From the NCBI RefSeq assembly GCF_902459465.1, contig NC_047081.1, positions 12,072,849 through 12,136,848 of the forward strand: DNA of 64,000 bases. The letters run 5' to 3'. The notes below the pieces were generated by a model. That model made no database searches and was not told where the DNA came from. It saw only the letters and a program-made list of their open reading frames with translations. Shown here piece by piece: positions 38,560 to 48,163 of this stretch. The DNA is from Asterias rubens. Taxonomy: Eukaryota > Echinodermata > Asteroidea > Forcipulatida > Asteriidae. Both the position numbers and the translations under genes were made by a program. Every line of letters begins with the position of its first letter. The first letter of the stretch is position 1.

Positions 38560-39420
38560 ATCGCTATATACCATCACCGATCATGAATATGCATGACCGA
38601 TCGCTAAAATGGACCACCGATCGTGTATTATCACCGCTCGCTAAAGTTGATCACCGATCGCATAGGACCACCACCGATGACAAATTTGATCACCGGTTGC
38701 AAAAGACCATCACCGATGATTAAATGCCTCTTTGGCGTTCCATATTTGGCGTTCCATAATAGAGGACTTGCCTGGCTGAGAATGAACAAACGTTAACTTA
38801 CATAAGCAACATTTTTAGTTTCCCTTTTCAAATTTCAATATCAACTCAAAAAAGTTTATGAACTAACGTACTGCGGAGTACATGTATGTTGTACTGCTGT
38901 ACGTAGTATAAAATTGCTATTGCTATCACTACTTTTAAGTAAATACACCACCATACACGAGCAACCGGTTTCTGTTGAGCCAGTCACCAGTGCAGTGACG
39001 GCAAGTTATGAGCAATTCAGAAATTAGCTGTGAGTCACAACAAACTAAACAAAAAACAATTTTATTAGCATGATTTATAGTCGCCAAGTTTTTGAGAAAA
39101 AGGTGAAAATCACAAAGGGCAAAGCGATGTTTTCAGGAGAGTCGCGTATTAAATAGTAAATACCAGTACTGCTACTGGTACATACGCTGTACATGCTAAA
39201 TAATGTTTGTATCCTGAGGCGAAAGTTATTTTTGTGACATTGTTTTCCTCATTTCTCAAAAACTACAGCACCACAGCAAGTATTTTAAGGGAAGCTTTCT
39301 ACCACCATTATCTTAAAACTGTGTAAGTTTAATTTAAATGTAAACCTTTGGACATTGCGTTTTGGGTCGTACAAAAAGTACCCAAACACTTTAAGGATTT
39401 TAATTAAGAAACCTTTGTTT
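38560..39420 (+). repeat. Copy A: degenerate CACCGATC satellite, then dispersed-repeat block
   Basis: At 38560-38720 the array decays into units with GAATATGCATGACCGATCGC and ATCACCGAT. At 39080-39400 lies a member of the TTTTCAGGAGAGTCGCGTA family. The corresponding copy B segments are 57870-58040 and 58400-58740, nearly identical. Confidence 0.65.
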
Positions 39421-39430
39421 TGTATTTCAG

Positions 39431-41116
39431 GTTGACGTGCATGTACACAGGCCTACATACATCCCATACAACTTTCACCATGGACTCGACAAAGTAAGTT
39501 CACTGCCTACACAGACACAGTCAACAGTTTTTCACATTTTATATTTATTGATGGCAAAATTAAATTTCTGCATGAATACCTGAAGCAGGACATTTCGTAC
39601 CCAATCATTATTACTATTATGTAAGTTGCACAAGGGAGATTTAGCCACTTCTAGTGTACTAGAGTAGCTACTACTCCTAGCTAGAACTATTTCGGTTTCG
39701 TCCGGCTATCGTCTCCCGTAACCTCATAGGTTTATATCTCTCACGCTTTAAACGATGATGGTTCAATGGTTGTTCAATGAATTTTGGAATCAAAAATCTC
39801 TCTTTATTTTTATTTTAATGTCGCAAAAATTAGGCTCTAATGTGTCCTTTGATATCTCAATGTCCAAGGGGGCGACCAGAGAACCCACTCGCTCCGCAAT
39901 CTCAAAAATGTTAAAAGTTATAAATTCTTACTGTTATTCAGTCCCCAAATACTCTGTTTTACCACTACACTACATGCTGATTGTCCCCCGAACTCTGCCG
40001 AACGCATCGCGAAGTCACGACACGTGACGAGCGTGCGCATATTATTTTTTCCCAGGACAAACGTGGAGAATTATCTACACACGTTTGTCCTAGAATTAAA
40101 AAACACTCGATCCGTGCTTTGCGTACAAAAACATATGGACACGCGTCTGGGAACCAGACGTCTGATTCCTAAACGCGTGTCCATATGTTTGTACACAAAA
40201 CACGGATCGAGTTTGTTTTTTAAATTCTAGTGTAAGCGGTAATGTGTGTCAACTGAATACTACTTGCATGCACCCCACCTCCTTCTGGCAAACCACCACA
40301 GAACCTTCATTTTATGACCCCAAATAAATTTAAATGGTTTTTGTACGTGGTAATCTGCTCTATCAAGCAGAGTTTTTTTTCATGAAATTTCCGGAATGAT
40401 GTTTTTTTTTTAATCTGGGTCAAAAGTCAAGGTATTGTGTCAAAGTTCATGGTTATTTTTTTACTTATTTTAAGGACTTTTGATTAGAGTATTAATTCTG
40501 ATCCAAATTAGCACAAATTTGTGGAAAACTTGCCTATTTATGGTTTATTCCTTTAAATGGGGTGGGGGTGATCACCCACGAACTCGTGGAATATGAACCC
40601 CCAAAAAAATCTGCATCCCATGTTGACATGGGACGCAGAAGCACTGTCGTGTTTTTCTGTATTCCACTCATGCTTGTATAATAACTAATAGTGTTATGTA
40701 ATGTCATGCAGTGGTCTCAAATTGTAGAAAAAAATGTTGCAAAATTGCTTCTCAAAGCACTGATGTGCTGTATTGTAGCATAAATTAAGTTTTGTCCATT
40801 TAGTACTTGAAGTATGAATAAGACATCTGGTTGCTTACAGCAATATTGAGTAATTTACTTTTTACTTTTATTTATGGAAGGATGAAGACACCACACATCC
40901 TGTGTACATCGAAATGGATGAAAAATCGACACATGTGGTCTACAGAGTTTAAAGTAGTTGCAGAAGGCGAGGTAGTTTCTGTTGTTGATGATGTAACAAC
41001 AGCAGTCGCGTGCTACATTTCCTCGTTTTTTGTATTTCACCTGCAGTACATCCCAGAACTAGTGAAGACAATTGCTTTTTATCAATATGGTGTTCTTAAG
41101 ATTGACGACCAGACTG
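39431..41116 (+). pseudogene. Captured or resident spliced gene fragment in copy A, frameshifted
   Basis: The first exon, 39431-39493, has acceptor TGTATTTCAG and donor GTAAGT and encodes 21 residues beginning VDVHVHRPTY. The second, 40881-41116, has acceptor TTTATGGAAG and donor GGTATC and starts DEDTTHPVYIEMDEK. Phases match (0 to 0). An extra G in the second exon (ACATGTGGTCTACAG here, ACATGTGTCTACAG in copy B) breaks the frame after about 20 codons. From memory the product resembles the C-terminal part of many uncharacterised fish and invertebrate proteins (VVAEGEVV ... SFFVFHLQYIPEL); no function is claimed. Confidence 0.5.
40058..40232. repeat. Double hairpin in copy A
   Basis: A small hairpin, GGACAAACGTG ... 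CACACGTTTGTCC, is followed directly by a large one. The arms of the large hairpin, about 60 nt each, run from AAAACACTCGATCCGTG ... ACATATGGACACGCG to CGCGTGTCCATATG ... CACGGATCGAG, closed by a loop of about 30 nt. The copy B equivalent is 59365-59545, almost unchanged. It lies in the intron between the two coding exons. Confidence 0.85.
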
Positions 41117-41214
41117 GTATCATAGTTCATATTCTTTGGATTCCGGACCATTTATTTGCTACCTTTTTTTTCGATGGACTTTGACGTCAGGAACCATTTA
41201 AAAAAAAAAAAGCT

Positions 41215-42630
41215 CCTATGAACCTCTGAAATGTGATAGGAACTTTTTTTATTGCGCAATATTCAAAATGGCCGCCAATGCATCTTGAAAAACATAAATT
41301 GTAATAGCTCTGGCCCCAGATGACCTAGACGGACAAATGAGATGTCCTTTTTCCACTAGTTCTGGCATGCCAAATACACTGGAATTGTGTAATTGTAAAG
41401 TTTTGGGACCATCTTGACCTCTAAATCCAAGATGGCCGCCGTCGCCATCTGAAAAAACATACAATGTAATAGCTTTGGCACCATATGACCTATATGGACA
41501 AAAGAGATGTAATTTTCCACTATTTCTGACATGCTTAATACACTGGAATAGAAATTGTAAAGTTTGGGGACCATATTAACCTCTAAATTCAAGATGGCCT
41601 CCTTCGCCATCTTGAAACATAACTTCCATATTAGCTCTGGCACCAGATGACCTAGACAAACATAGACTTAAAATATCAAATAATATAATAGAGGCATGAA
41701 TAGGTTTTCATCACTCAGGATGGCCAGTGATATTTTAGATAATAATCTTATTAATCTTACCGAATTAAAATGATAAAGACAAACATAATGAGAACTCAGT
41801 AAAACATTTAGCAACTAGAGGGGGTACTTCAAGCAATCAAAGAAAAAGTAAACATACATAAAAAAAAACAAGTATTAATTACACCTAGCTTCTCATACTT
41901 AATTAAAAACAGCTGATAAATCCATCTTGCATTTAGTCAATTTAAATTAAAAGAGGTTGGATGGTCCCTATAAACAAAACAAAAAACCATAATTGATTGT
42001 TCATATGTTAAAAATGAAACCCTAATTGGTTCTCTCTCAGTTTATCTGGTGCCAGAGCTGTCACATTTCATAATTTTCAAGATGGCGGAGGCGGCCATCT
42101 TGGATTTTGTGACCACAATGATCCCTAACTCTACAATTACCATTCCAGTGGATTTTGTAAATGGCAGAAATAGTGGGAATATACACCTTTTTTCCCTATC
42201 TGGTTCCATATAGCTAGTATAATTTTCAAGATGGCGATGGCGGCCATCTTGGATTTAGAGGTCACGATAGTCCCCAAACCTTACATTCGCCTTTCCAGTG
42301 TATTTCGCATGCCAGAAATAGTGGAAAAGGACATCTTTTTCCCGTCTAGGTCATATGGTGCCAAGCTATTACATGCTATGTTTTTCAAGTTGGAGATGGC
42401 GGCCATCTTGGATTTAGAGGTCAAGATGGTCCCAAAACTTTACAATTACAATTCCAGTGTATTTGGCATGCCAGAAATAGTGGAAAAGGACATCTCATTT
42501 GTCCGTCTAGGTCTGGGGCCAGAGCTATTACAATTTATGTTTTTCAAGATGCCGTCGGAGGCCATTTTGAATATTGCAATAAAACAAAAGTTCCTATCAC
42601 ATTTCAGAGGTTCATAGGGGCTTATTTTCC
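41215..42630. repeat. Second palindrome of copy A: ~165-bp repeats with AAGATGGCGGC motifs
   Basis: The left arm (41215-41660) and right arm (about 42020-42630) are inverted copies around a unique loop of about 350 bp. Units share CAAGATGGC ... GCCATCTTGGATTTAGAGGT, CCAGTGTATTTGGCATGCCA and AGAAATAGTGGAAAAGGACAT. AAGATGGCGGC is a YY1-type motif, often doubled as a palindrome. Copy B equivalents: 60510-60960 and 61360-61950. Confidence 0.85.
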
Positions 42631-42639
42631 TTTTAGATG

Positions 42640-43827
42640 GTTCCTGAAGTCAAATCCATCGAGAAAAAAAGGTAGCAAAAAAATGGTCACGGAATCCAAA
42701 GATATGACCCTACTATAAAGACTATTCTTTTACTCATTTCCTAAAAACTATGCCATTTCAAGCAAAACTATTTCAATGGAAGTTTTCTACCATGACCATC
42801 TTTGTACCATGTAAGTTTTGTGCAAATCTGTGAGCATTTATATTTTCATTCTTACCAATGTTGTACACACCCTTTAACCATATAAAAACAGTACAATTAT
42901 CTGTCAGTAGTCAAAGTCCACTTGTGAAAGAAAGACATCATCATGGCCAATCTTACATTATTAAACTGTGTAAGTTTCAACTTTATCTGATACGCTTTCA
43001 GTGCAAAATCTGTTAGCACCCCCAAAACGTGTGCAATAAGCATGTAATTCCAATATGGTTCTGTATACTAAATTTCCATAATATTGCGTCTAAACTGTGT
43101 TAAATTAAACTTTTTAACAAACAAATTCCTCTATGGAATGTACCTCTCAAAGTTATTGTTGGCAGTGATTGAAGTTTTGTTCAAGATTTTGCACTGAAAG
43201 GGCATACAAAATTACAGATTTTCACGTAAAGTTAGAGACTTGTGATACTTGTTTACTTTCATAATTGTTTCACTGTCGATAAATTTAACCTTAAATACCG
43301 CTTTATTAAAGTCCTGTCATCACGGTGTGTACCGTAGGTGGGACTAATGGGTTGTTAAAACAACTTTTTAACTTTGCAAGTTGGGAAAAAAATCTATTGA
43401 AGTTTGTTTAATAATGTTAAAAAAAATTGAGATTCAGTAGTTATTCAGCAGATTGTTCTCAAAGGAACTGATGGTTAACAAAGTTGCTTCAGTTGGAGTT
43501 GTGTTGGATTTGCAATAAATTTACAGTGACTAATTATAACAGAAGTGTGTAAAAGACTAATTATTGGTATTGTCAGACTAATTGAAAGACTAAATAGTTG
43601 TGCTGCATGACTAATTAATTTTCTTGGATGACTAATTTAATTTCGTGTATTACCAATCTCCAGATCATTTAGTCATTTTAAACCATTTTCAAAGACAAAC
43701 TATAATTTGTCATTTCAGTGTGTATTGACTAATCTTTTGATTGAGTGACCAATTAAAGATTAGTCAAATTAAACCATGTAAATGACTATTTTTTTTTTAG
43801 ACAATTGACTAAGTGATGTTTTCAGTG
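42640..43827 (+). repeat. Right block and subterminal repeats of copy A
   Basis: 42720-42880 is another dispersed-repeat member (TTTCAATGGAAGTTTTCTAC). 42990-43520 shows no feature I recognise. From 43526 to the end there are at least ten GACTAAT-type words in both orientations, ending GATGTTTTCAGTG. Copy B (61960-63148) is nearly identical. Confidence 0.65.
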
Positions 43828-43829
43828 TA

Positions 43830-44243
43830 GGATTCGAACTGCTTTCAGCTACCAGGCAATATCGGTGGTCTAGTTGGTTAGACACTGCTCTAGAAATTCA
43901 AAGGTCGTTGGTTCGAAACCCACCTGAGTAATATGCCTGTGGATTTGTTTTCACATGGCTCGGGAAAGTAATGAGTATACAGTGCTAACACACACCAGTG
44001 TAAGGGTAACAACAAAATTATCATTATTTATCCCTCGTTGCTTTACCCGCTGCTAAAATATAGGATTCTAACTGCCTCTAGCTACCGGGCAATCTCGGTG
44101 GTCTAAGACACTGCTCTAGAACTACAAGGGTCGTGAGTTCGAACCCCACTCCAGCTATATGCATGTGGAAATGTTTTCACAAGACTCGGGAAAATACTGA
44201 ATTAAACAGTGCTAGACACATCGGTGTAAGAGTAAAACCAAAA
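43830..44243 (+). mobile_element. Two tRNA-derived SINE units in direct orientation
   Basis: Unit 1 (about 43830-44017) and unit 2 (about 44062-44243) share GGATTCGAACTGC, CAGCTACCAGGCAAT, a tRNA-like head with A box TGGTCTAGTTGG and B box GGTTCGAAACC, then CACATGGCTCGGGAAAGTA and GTGCTAACACAC. Unit 2 has lost the TAGTTGGT part of its A box. These are pol III-type SINEs and not functional tRNA genes: the acceptor stem does not close and a CCA-less body tail follows. The first unit abuts the TA at the right end of copy A. Confidence 0.8.
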
Positions 44244-44329
44244 TTTATATATCTTGGCCTTCCTATGCCACATGAAATGCACTCAAACAAAGTTGACCCA
44301 GTTGCTGGTTTTACTGTGTAAAGTCTCAC

Positions 44330-44533
44330 CTGCAGTCCGAGAATAAAAGTGGTGTACCACGGAGGCATGTCTTCAATTCCGTACACCAGCCCGTGGAGGG
44401 GGGCTTTTTTCTTGGTCGAGTTGTCCACTCCATTACCCAAATCAATCCCATTCTTTGAGGCTTTAGGGACCGACGAAAAGCTGGATTGTTCAAAAGTCCC
44501 ATGTTCAAGTTCGATATCATTTGTAGCGGCCAT
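44330..44533 (-). CDS. First coding exon of an SLC23-type nucleobase/ascorbate transporter
   Basis: The exon runs from ATG at 44533 to a GTGAGA donor just below 44330, 68 codons in phase 0. It encodes a hydrophilic, Ser/Lys-rich N-terminus followed by LVYGIEDMPPWYTTFILGLQ. YxIEDxPPWY...LGLQ is the signature start of SLC23 (SVCT, NAT family) proteins just before transmembrane helix 1; the next residues in the family are HYLT, fitting a splice after the Gln. These proteins are plasma-membrane Na+-coupled carriers of ascorbate or nucleobases. Later exons should lie at lower coordinates, beyond the SINEs and copy A, but none was identified. Either the giant element sits in a very long intron 1 or the exon is orphaned. 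The promoter would be in 44534-48246. Confidence 0.75.
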
Positions 44534-46199
44534 CGTGTTCTGCTACCCGTTTGGGTGGAGTTGTTCAAATACAACCACACCGTTTTTGAAACCAGAACAA
44601 AAACTTCGCTCACAATAGCCAGTGACAATACAAGCGTAAAACAGGAACCTTATGCGCGGACAATTACATTCCAACTTCTTTTGAGCGCTCATTGAATTGG
44701 GGTCAATCTTTCAATGTGCAATATTTCCAGACAATAACAAACACAGCAAGAAAATGTCAGTGCTCTTCCATCCAGCGACCAGTTATGAAATGAAAAGATT
44801 GTAATATCTCCGTCCCGTGTGATTCTTTTGTACTACGGGTACCAACCTCAAGGACTCGAAAAAGGGTGATAACTGAAGTTATATGGTTGGATCCCATAAT
44901 GTCCACGCCGTGTTATCATAACCAGCACTCTACAATTCAAACTCCGTACTGTTTAAATCCTGACAAGAGCAAATATTTGATTAAGACCAATATTTTATTA
45001 TTGATTTTGGGTCAATGTACATGTACATGGATATGTGATGGTGAAACCAGCTTATTAATTTTAAACTTGTTGTGTTTAAAGAAAACATGTTTGCATCCTG
45101 CCTTTTTGAAAAAGGAAGGGCCTTTTAAATGTTTTTTTTTTCTTCTTTTTTTTTTTTTTTCTTTTTCAAAATGGCCGCCAGACACATTTAAATGACAACC
45201 GGCTGGTTGGCCTATTAAAAATAAATAAAAATCCGTCTGAGATAGTTAAAATGTATCAATTTTGTCACAAGAAAAAAATGAGGCGGCCTCTCAAAAGGAA
45301 CAAAATAGTCATGAACGCTCAGTTTTTTTCAAGAAAAAAAATCGCTTTACCTCTAAGATGGCGGCTGGATGGCGTCAATGCACAAAGGATATTCTAGATC
45401 AGTGTCAGAATTAATATTCTCCGAGGAAAAAATTACATTTATTATTACGCTAAACATTAATTTTTGCCTCACAGGGGGTTGGTGGTAAATGAATATGTGC
45501 GTAATGCGATTAAAGACAATACAGTGTTATAACAATGCATAACGTTGTTACGAGGCTGCTACTCGGTAGACGTTGTGACTTATTTGTATACTGGTTTCCA
45601 CGAAAATCAGATATTATCATAATTCTCAAACAATGTTGAACAATTGTTGCGTCGTCCTTGCTCTAGGTTGCACAATAGAATGAAGTTTGGAATGTTACCG
45701 ACAAATTGTATCCGTAACATTTTCTCAACATTAATTTTGCTTTGGAATAATTACAAAGTACATTAGTTTAATCATACATATAACATTAAGACGTTCTTAT
45801 AGACGATGGGCCGATTTCACGAAACTTTACGCAACTGCGTACACTTAGTTGCTCCATAAAGGCCGAGTTATAGTCGGTTTTGCCGGCGGTATGCACGCGA
45901 ATCATGTTATGGTTTCGTGTGGCGTCAGAAGTCACATCGTCTATAGAGTGCATTTCAGTTCTGATGTGAGAACGCTCAATGCACTTTACAAACAATACGT
46001 ACTAACAAAATACAATGCAATCTACAAAAAAAAATTAACAATAGAACTTTACAAAGACAATAATCATTGCATCTGATGGTTTAAGGTGTATTTCGAAGAG
46101 ACCGGGTTCGTCACTGAGAATGAAGGGTAGCAGGAACAGGGTTCCAAAGGGTGGGTGCGTTAAAGTAAAAGGTTATTTTACTATACATAATACTGTAGG
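44534..46199. other. Upstream region of the SLC23 exon, no gene seen
   Basis: It is AT-rich with a pyrimidine run near 45130-45170 and AAAATGGCCGCC and AAGATGGCGGC words near 45168 and 45354. The part at 45800-45970 (GGGCCGATTTCACGAAACTT ... CATTTCAGTTCTGATGTGAG) looks like a dispersed repeat. No coding exon could be supported. Confidence 0.4.
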
Positions 46200-46870
46200 C
46201 CTAGATACGAATGTATACGAGTAGATACGAGTAAATACGAGTATATACGAGAATATACGAGTATGAATACGAGTATGAATACGGGTATAAACGAGTATTC
46301 ACGAATTGATAAGAGTAGATGCGAGTATATACGAGTATACGAGTATATACGAGTAGATACAAGTATATACGAGTAGATGCGAGTTTATACGAATTGATAA
46401 GAGTAGATGCGAGTATATACGAGTAGATACGAGTATATACGAGTAGATACAAGTATATCCGAGTAGATGCGAGTTTATACGATTACAAATTCATACGAGA
46501 TATACTATAACGAGTATATACACGGGTATATACGAGTATACACGAATAGATAAGAGTAGATGCGAGTATATACGAGTAGATACGAGTAGATACGAGTTTA
46601 TACGAGTACAAACAATTACAAAACGAGTATATTATACGATATCGAGTATATACACGGGTATATACAAGTATACACGAATTGATTAGAGTAGATGCGAGTA
46701 TACGAGTAGATACGAGTAGATACGAGTTTATACGAGTACAAATAATTACAAACGAGTATATTATACGATAACGAGTATGTACACGGGTATATACAAGTAT
46801 ACACGAATTGATTAGAGTAGATATATACGAGTGTATATATGAGTAAATCTACGAGTAACGAGTAGATACC
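46200..46870. repeat. Degenerate TACGAGTA(GA/TA)-type minisatellite, ~0.67 kb
   Basis: The region is almost wholly TACGAGTATA, TACGAGTAGA and TACAAGTA words in varying order. Higher-order blocks of about 130 bp (ATTACAAACGAGTATATTATACGATA ... ACACGGGTATATAC) recur near 46480, 46615 and 46745. Open frames here are repeat artefacts. Confidence 0.9.
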
Positions 46871-47039
46871 ATACTCATGAGCTGTAACGAGTTCCAACCC
46901 ATACTCCTTCCCCTACGACTGTACACGTGCTTAGAAGTCAACAATGAGCCTCGTCTGCTATTGTTCGATTTCTTTCACTTTTTCAGTCGATTTGGAAGGA
47001 AGGTCGTCAAAAAGATAATGCAATACTTCAATGACCAGG

Positions 47040-47210
47040 GGTGGATTTCACAAAGGTAGTCCTAACTTCGGACTAGTCCTAGGCAATGCTAAGAGATAGG
47101 ACCAGTCCTAAGTTTGGACCAGTACTCATCCTAACTTAGGACTGGTCCTATCTCTTAGCATTGCCTAGAACTAGTCCTAAGTTAGGACTACCTTTGTGAA
47201 ATCCACCCTG
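47040..47210. mobile_element. Near-complete foldback MITE (TAGTCCTAACTTAGGACTA family)
   Basis: GGTGGATTTCACAAAGGTAG and its inverse CTACCTTTGTGAAATCCACC bound the element, and most of each arm (about 75 bp) pairs, including GGCAATGCTAAGAGATAGGAC. Relatives are at 34925-35075, 53370-53510 and 63155-63325. Confidence 0.9.
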
Positions 47211-47319
47211 AGTTGTCCTCAGCCGGAACATATGACGTCACACTTCGAGGCTCGTGAATAATGCCAGAGACCGGCCTCCAGCCGGCGTGTACATGCACTT
47301 TGACCTACATTCATTTCAC

Positions 47320-47530
47320 ATAGAGATACGAAGACTAAAGTTCTGACAACCATTGCTTCGTCCTTCGGATGGGACGTAAAGCCGTTAGTCCCGTATGTTG
47401 TGTAATGCATGTAACAGAACCCTGTGCACTATCGAAAAGAGTTCTGAGGTTTGCCCGGTGTTCCTGGCTGTGGCTGCTGTAAGCACCGTAGAACCTTGTA
47501 AACCAAATTTGGTCTCAGGAGTCATCACAG
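47320..47530 (+). repeat. Retroposon 3'-domain-like repeat
   Basis: CCTTCGGATGGGACGTAAAG followed by CCGTTAGTCCCGTATGTTGTGT is a type of conserved tail I recall from invertebrate SINEs and LINEs. It is followed by TTTGCCCGGTGTTCCTGGCT. The limits are approximate and no head was recognised. Confidence 0.4.
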
Positions 47531-47634
47531 CAATAACCTATTTCTGAAAGTTTGTATAAATTATACCCTTATTATTTAGAAACTATTTATCCCTGTTGAC
47601 TTTTTGTGCAATCACTTGGTTTAATTCACTTTCA

Positions 47635-48000
47635 GTTTTAATAGGCAAAAACTAGTTCGCATTACCAAACAAGCCAGTAGGATTATTGGTTCAGATAATG
47701 ACGGTCTTCAGGAATTAGTTAAGAATAGACTTATGAGTAAGTTCCACTGTATTTTGTCTGACAACACACATCCCCTTTACCCACTGATTGTTCACAACAA
47801 ATCTGGTAGGATCCGTCAACTAAGCCTTAAGACTAACAGGTTCAAGAACTCATTTTACCTATTGCTATCCATAATTTTAACTGTGATTTTATTAGATAAC
47901 TGCAATGCATCCAGACTATGTACTGTCTTAATTGTTATTATTGTTTTATTTGATTTTCTGGCATCTCCTGTGCAATTTGGCCTCTTTTAATTTGGGGAGG
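47635..48000 (+). mobile_element. LINE ORF2 C-terminal remnant, frameshifted
   Basis: From about 47645 the frame reads RQKLVRITKQASRIIGS, then THPLYPLIVHNKSGRIRQ and KTNRFKNSF, the C-terminal segment after the reverse transcriptase of CR1/L2-group LINEs. An extra T near 47857 shifts the last residues (PIAIHNFN in the +1 frame) before a stop. GTGCAATTTGGCC follows at about 47970, as in the 3' tail at 337-764. It is a dead, 5'-truncated copy. Confidence 0.7.
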
Positions 48001-48063
48001 GGTCCACTACCAATCATGCTTAGCGTTTAACTGTTTGTTGTTTGTTTGTTGTTTGTTTGTTTG

Positions 48064-48163
48064 NNNNNNNNNNNNNNNNNNNNNNNNNNNNNNNNNNNNN
48101 NNNNNNNNNNNNNNNNNNNNNNNNNNNNNNNNNNNNNNNNNNNNNNNNNNNNNNNNNNNNNNN
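48064..48163. other. Assembly gap (100 N)
   Basis: Exactly 100 N, the usual placeholder for a gap of unknown size. It follows a GTTTGTTTGTT simple repeat and lies 83 bp before the start of copy B, so the left context of copy B is not contiguous with the SLC23 region in the sequence itself. Confidence 0.99.

Larger units (their letters stand above)
32790..38560. repeat. Major imperfect palindrome of copy A (~5.8 kb)
   Basis: The left arm runs from about 32790 to 35680 and the right arm from about 36005 to 38560, with a centre near 35750. Paired landmarks: minisatellite 32790-33085 with 38340-38560; TGAACTAG module 33190-33540 with 37790-38260; G-run 33636-33653 with C-run 37671-37680; CCGGAAGT repeats 33830-34400 with 36960-37510; TTGGCCAAT-type repeats 34430-34870 with 36385-36800; and 35395-35470 with 36055-36130. 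The loop carries a direct copy (35876-36004) of a module also present at 38166-38290. Confidence 0.85.
31882..43827 (+). mobile_element. Giant CACTG-terminated DNA element, copy A (11.9 kb)
   Basis: The left end CACTGAAAACATC is matched by an inverted GATGTTTTCAGTG at the right end, and TA flanks both sides. Within about 300 bp of each end are many GACTAAT/ATTAGTC words: at least ten on the right and about six to nine on the left. CACTR ends plus subterminal repeats characterise the CMC (CACTA/Mirage/Chapaev) group; the 2-bp TA duplication fits only part of that group, so the superfamily call is provisional. Internal order: GC-richer unique block (32210-32730), palindrome 32790-38560, AT-rich block, exon 39431-39493, double hairpin about 40058-40232, exon 40881-41116 (frameshifted), second palindrome 41215-42630, and a right block to the end. 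No transposase was recognised, so it is probably non-autonomous. It lies on the 3' side of the SLC23 first exon, possibly in that gene's intron 1. Confidence 0.8.

Noticed and set aside
42231..42617. 128-codon frame (MAMAAILDLEV...) in the YY1-motif repeats, and its copy B partners
   Set aside because: Comparable frames exist on the opposite strand in the inverted arm and break with single indels between copies; this is repeat structure.
43860..43925. tRNA gene
   Set aside because: A and B boxes are present but the cloverleaf stems do not close and a SINE body follows; a second unit nearby shows it is a SINE family.
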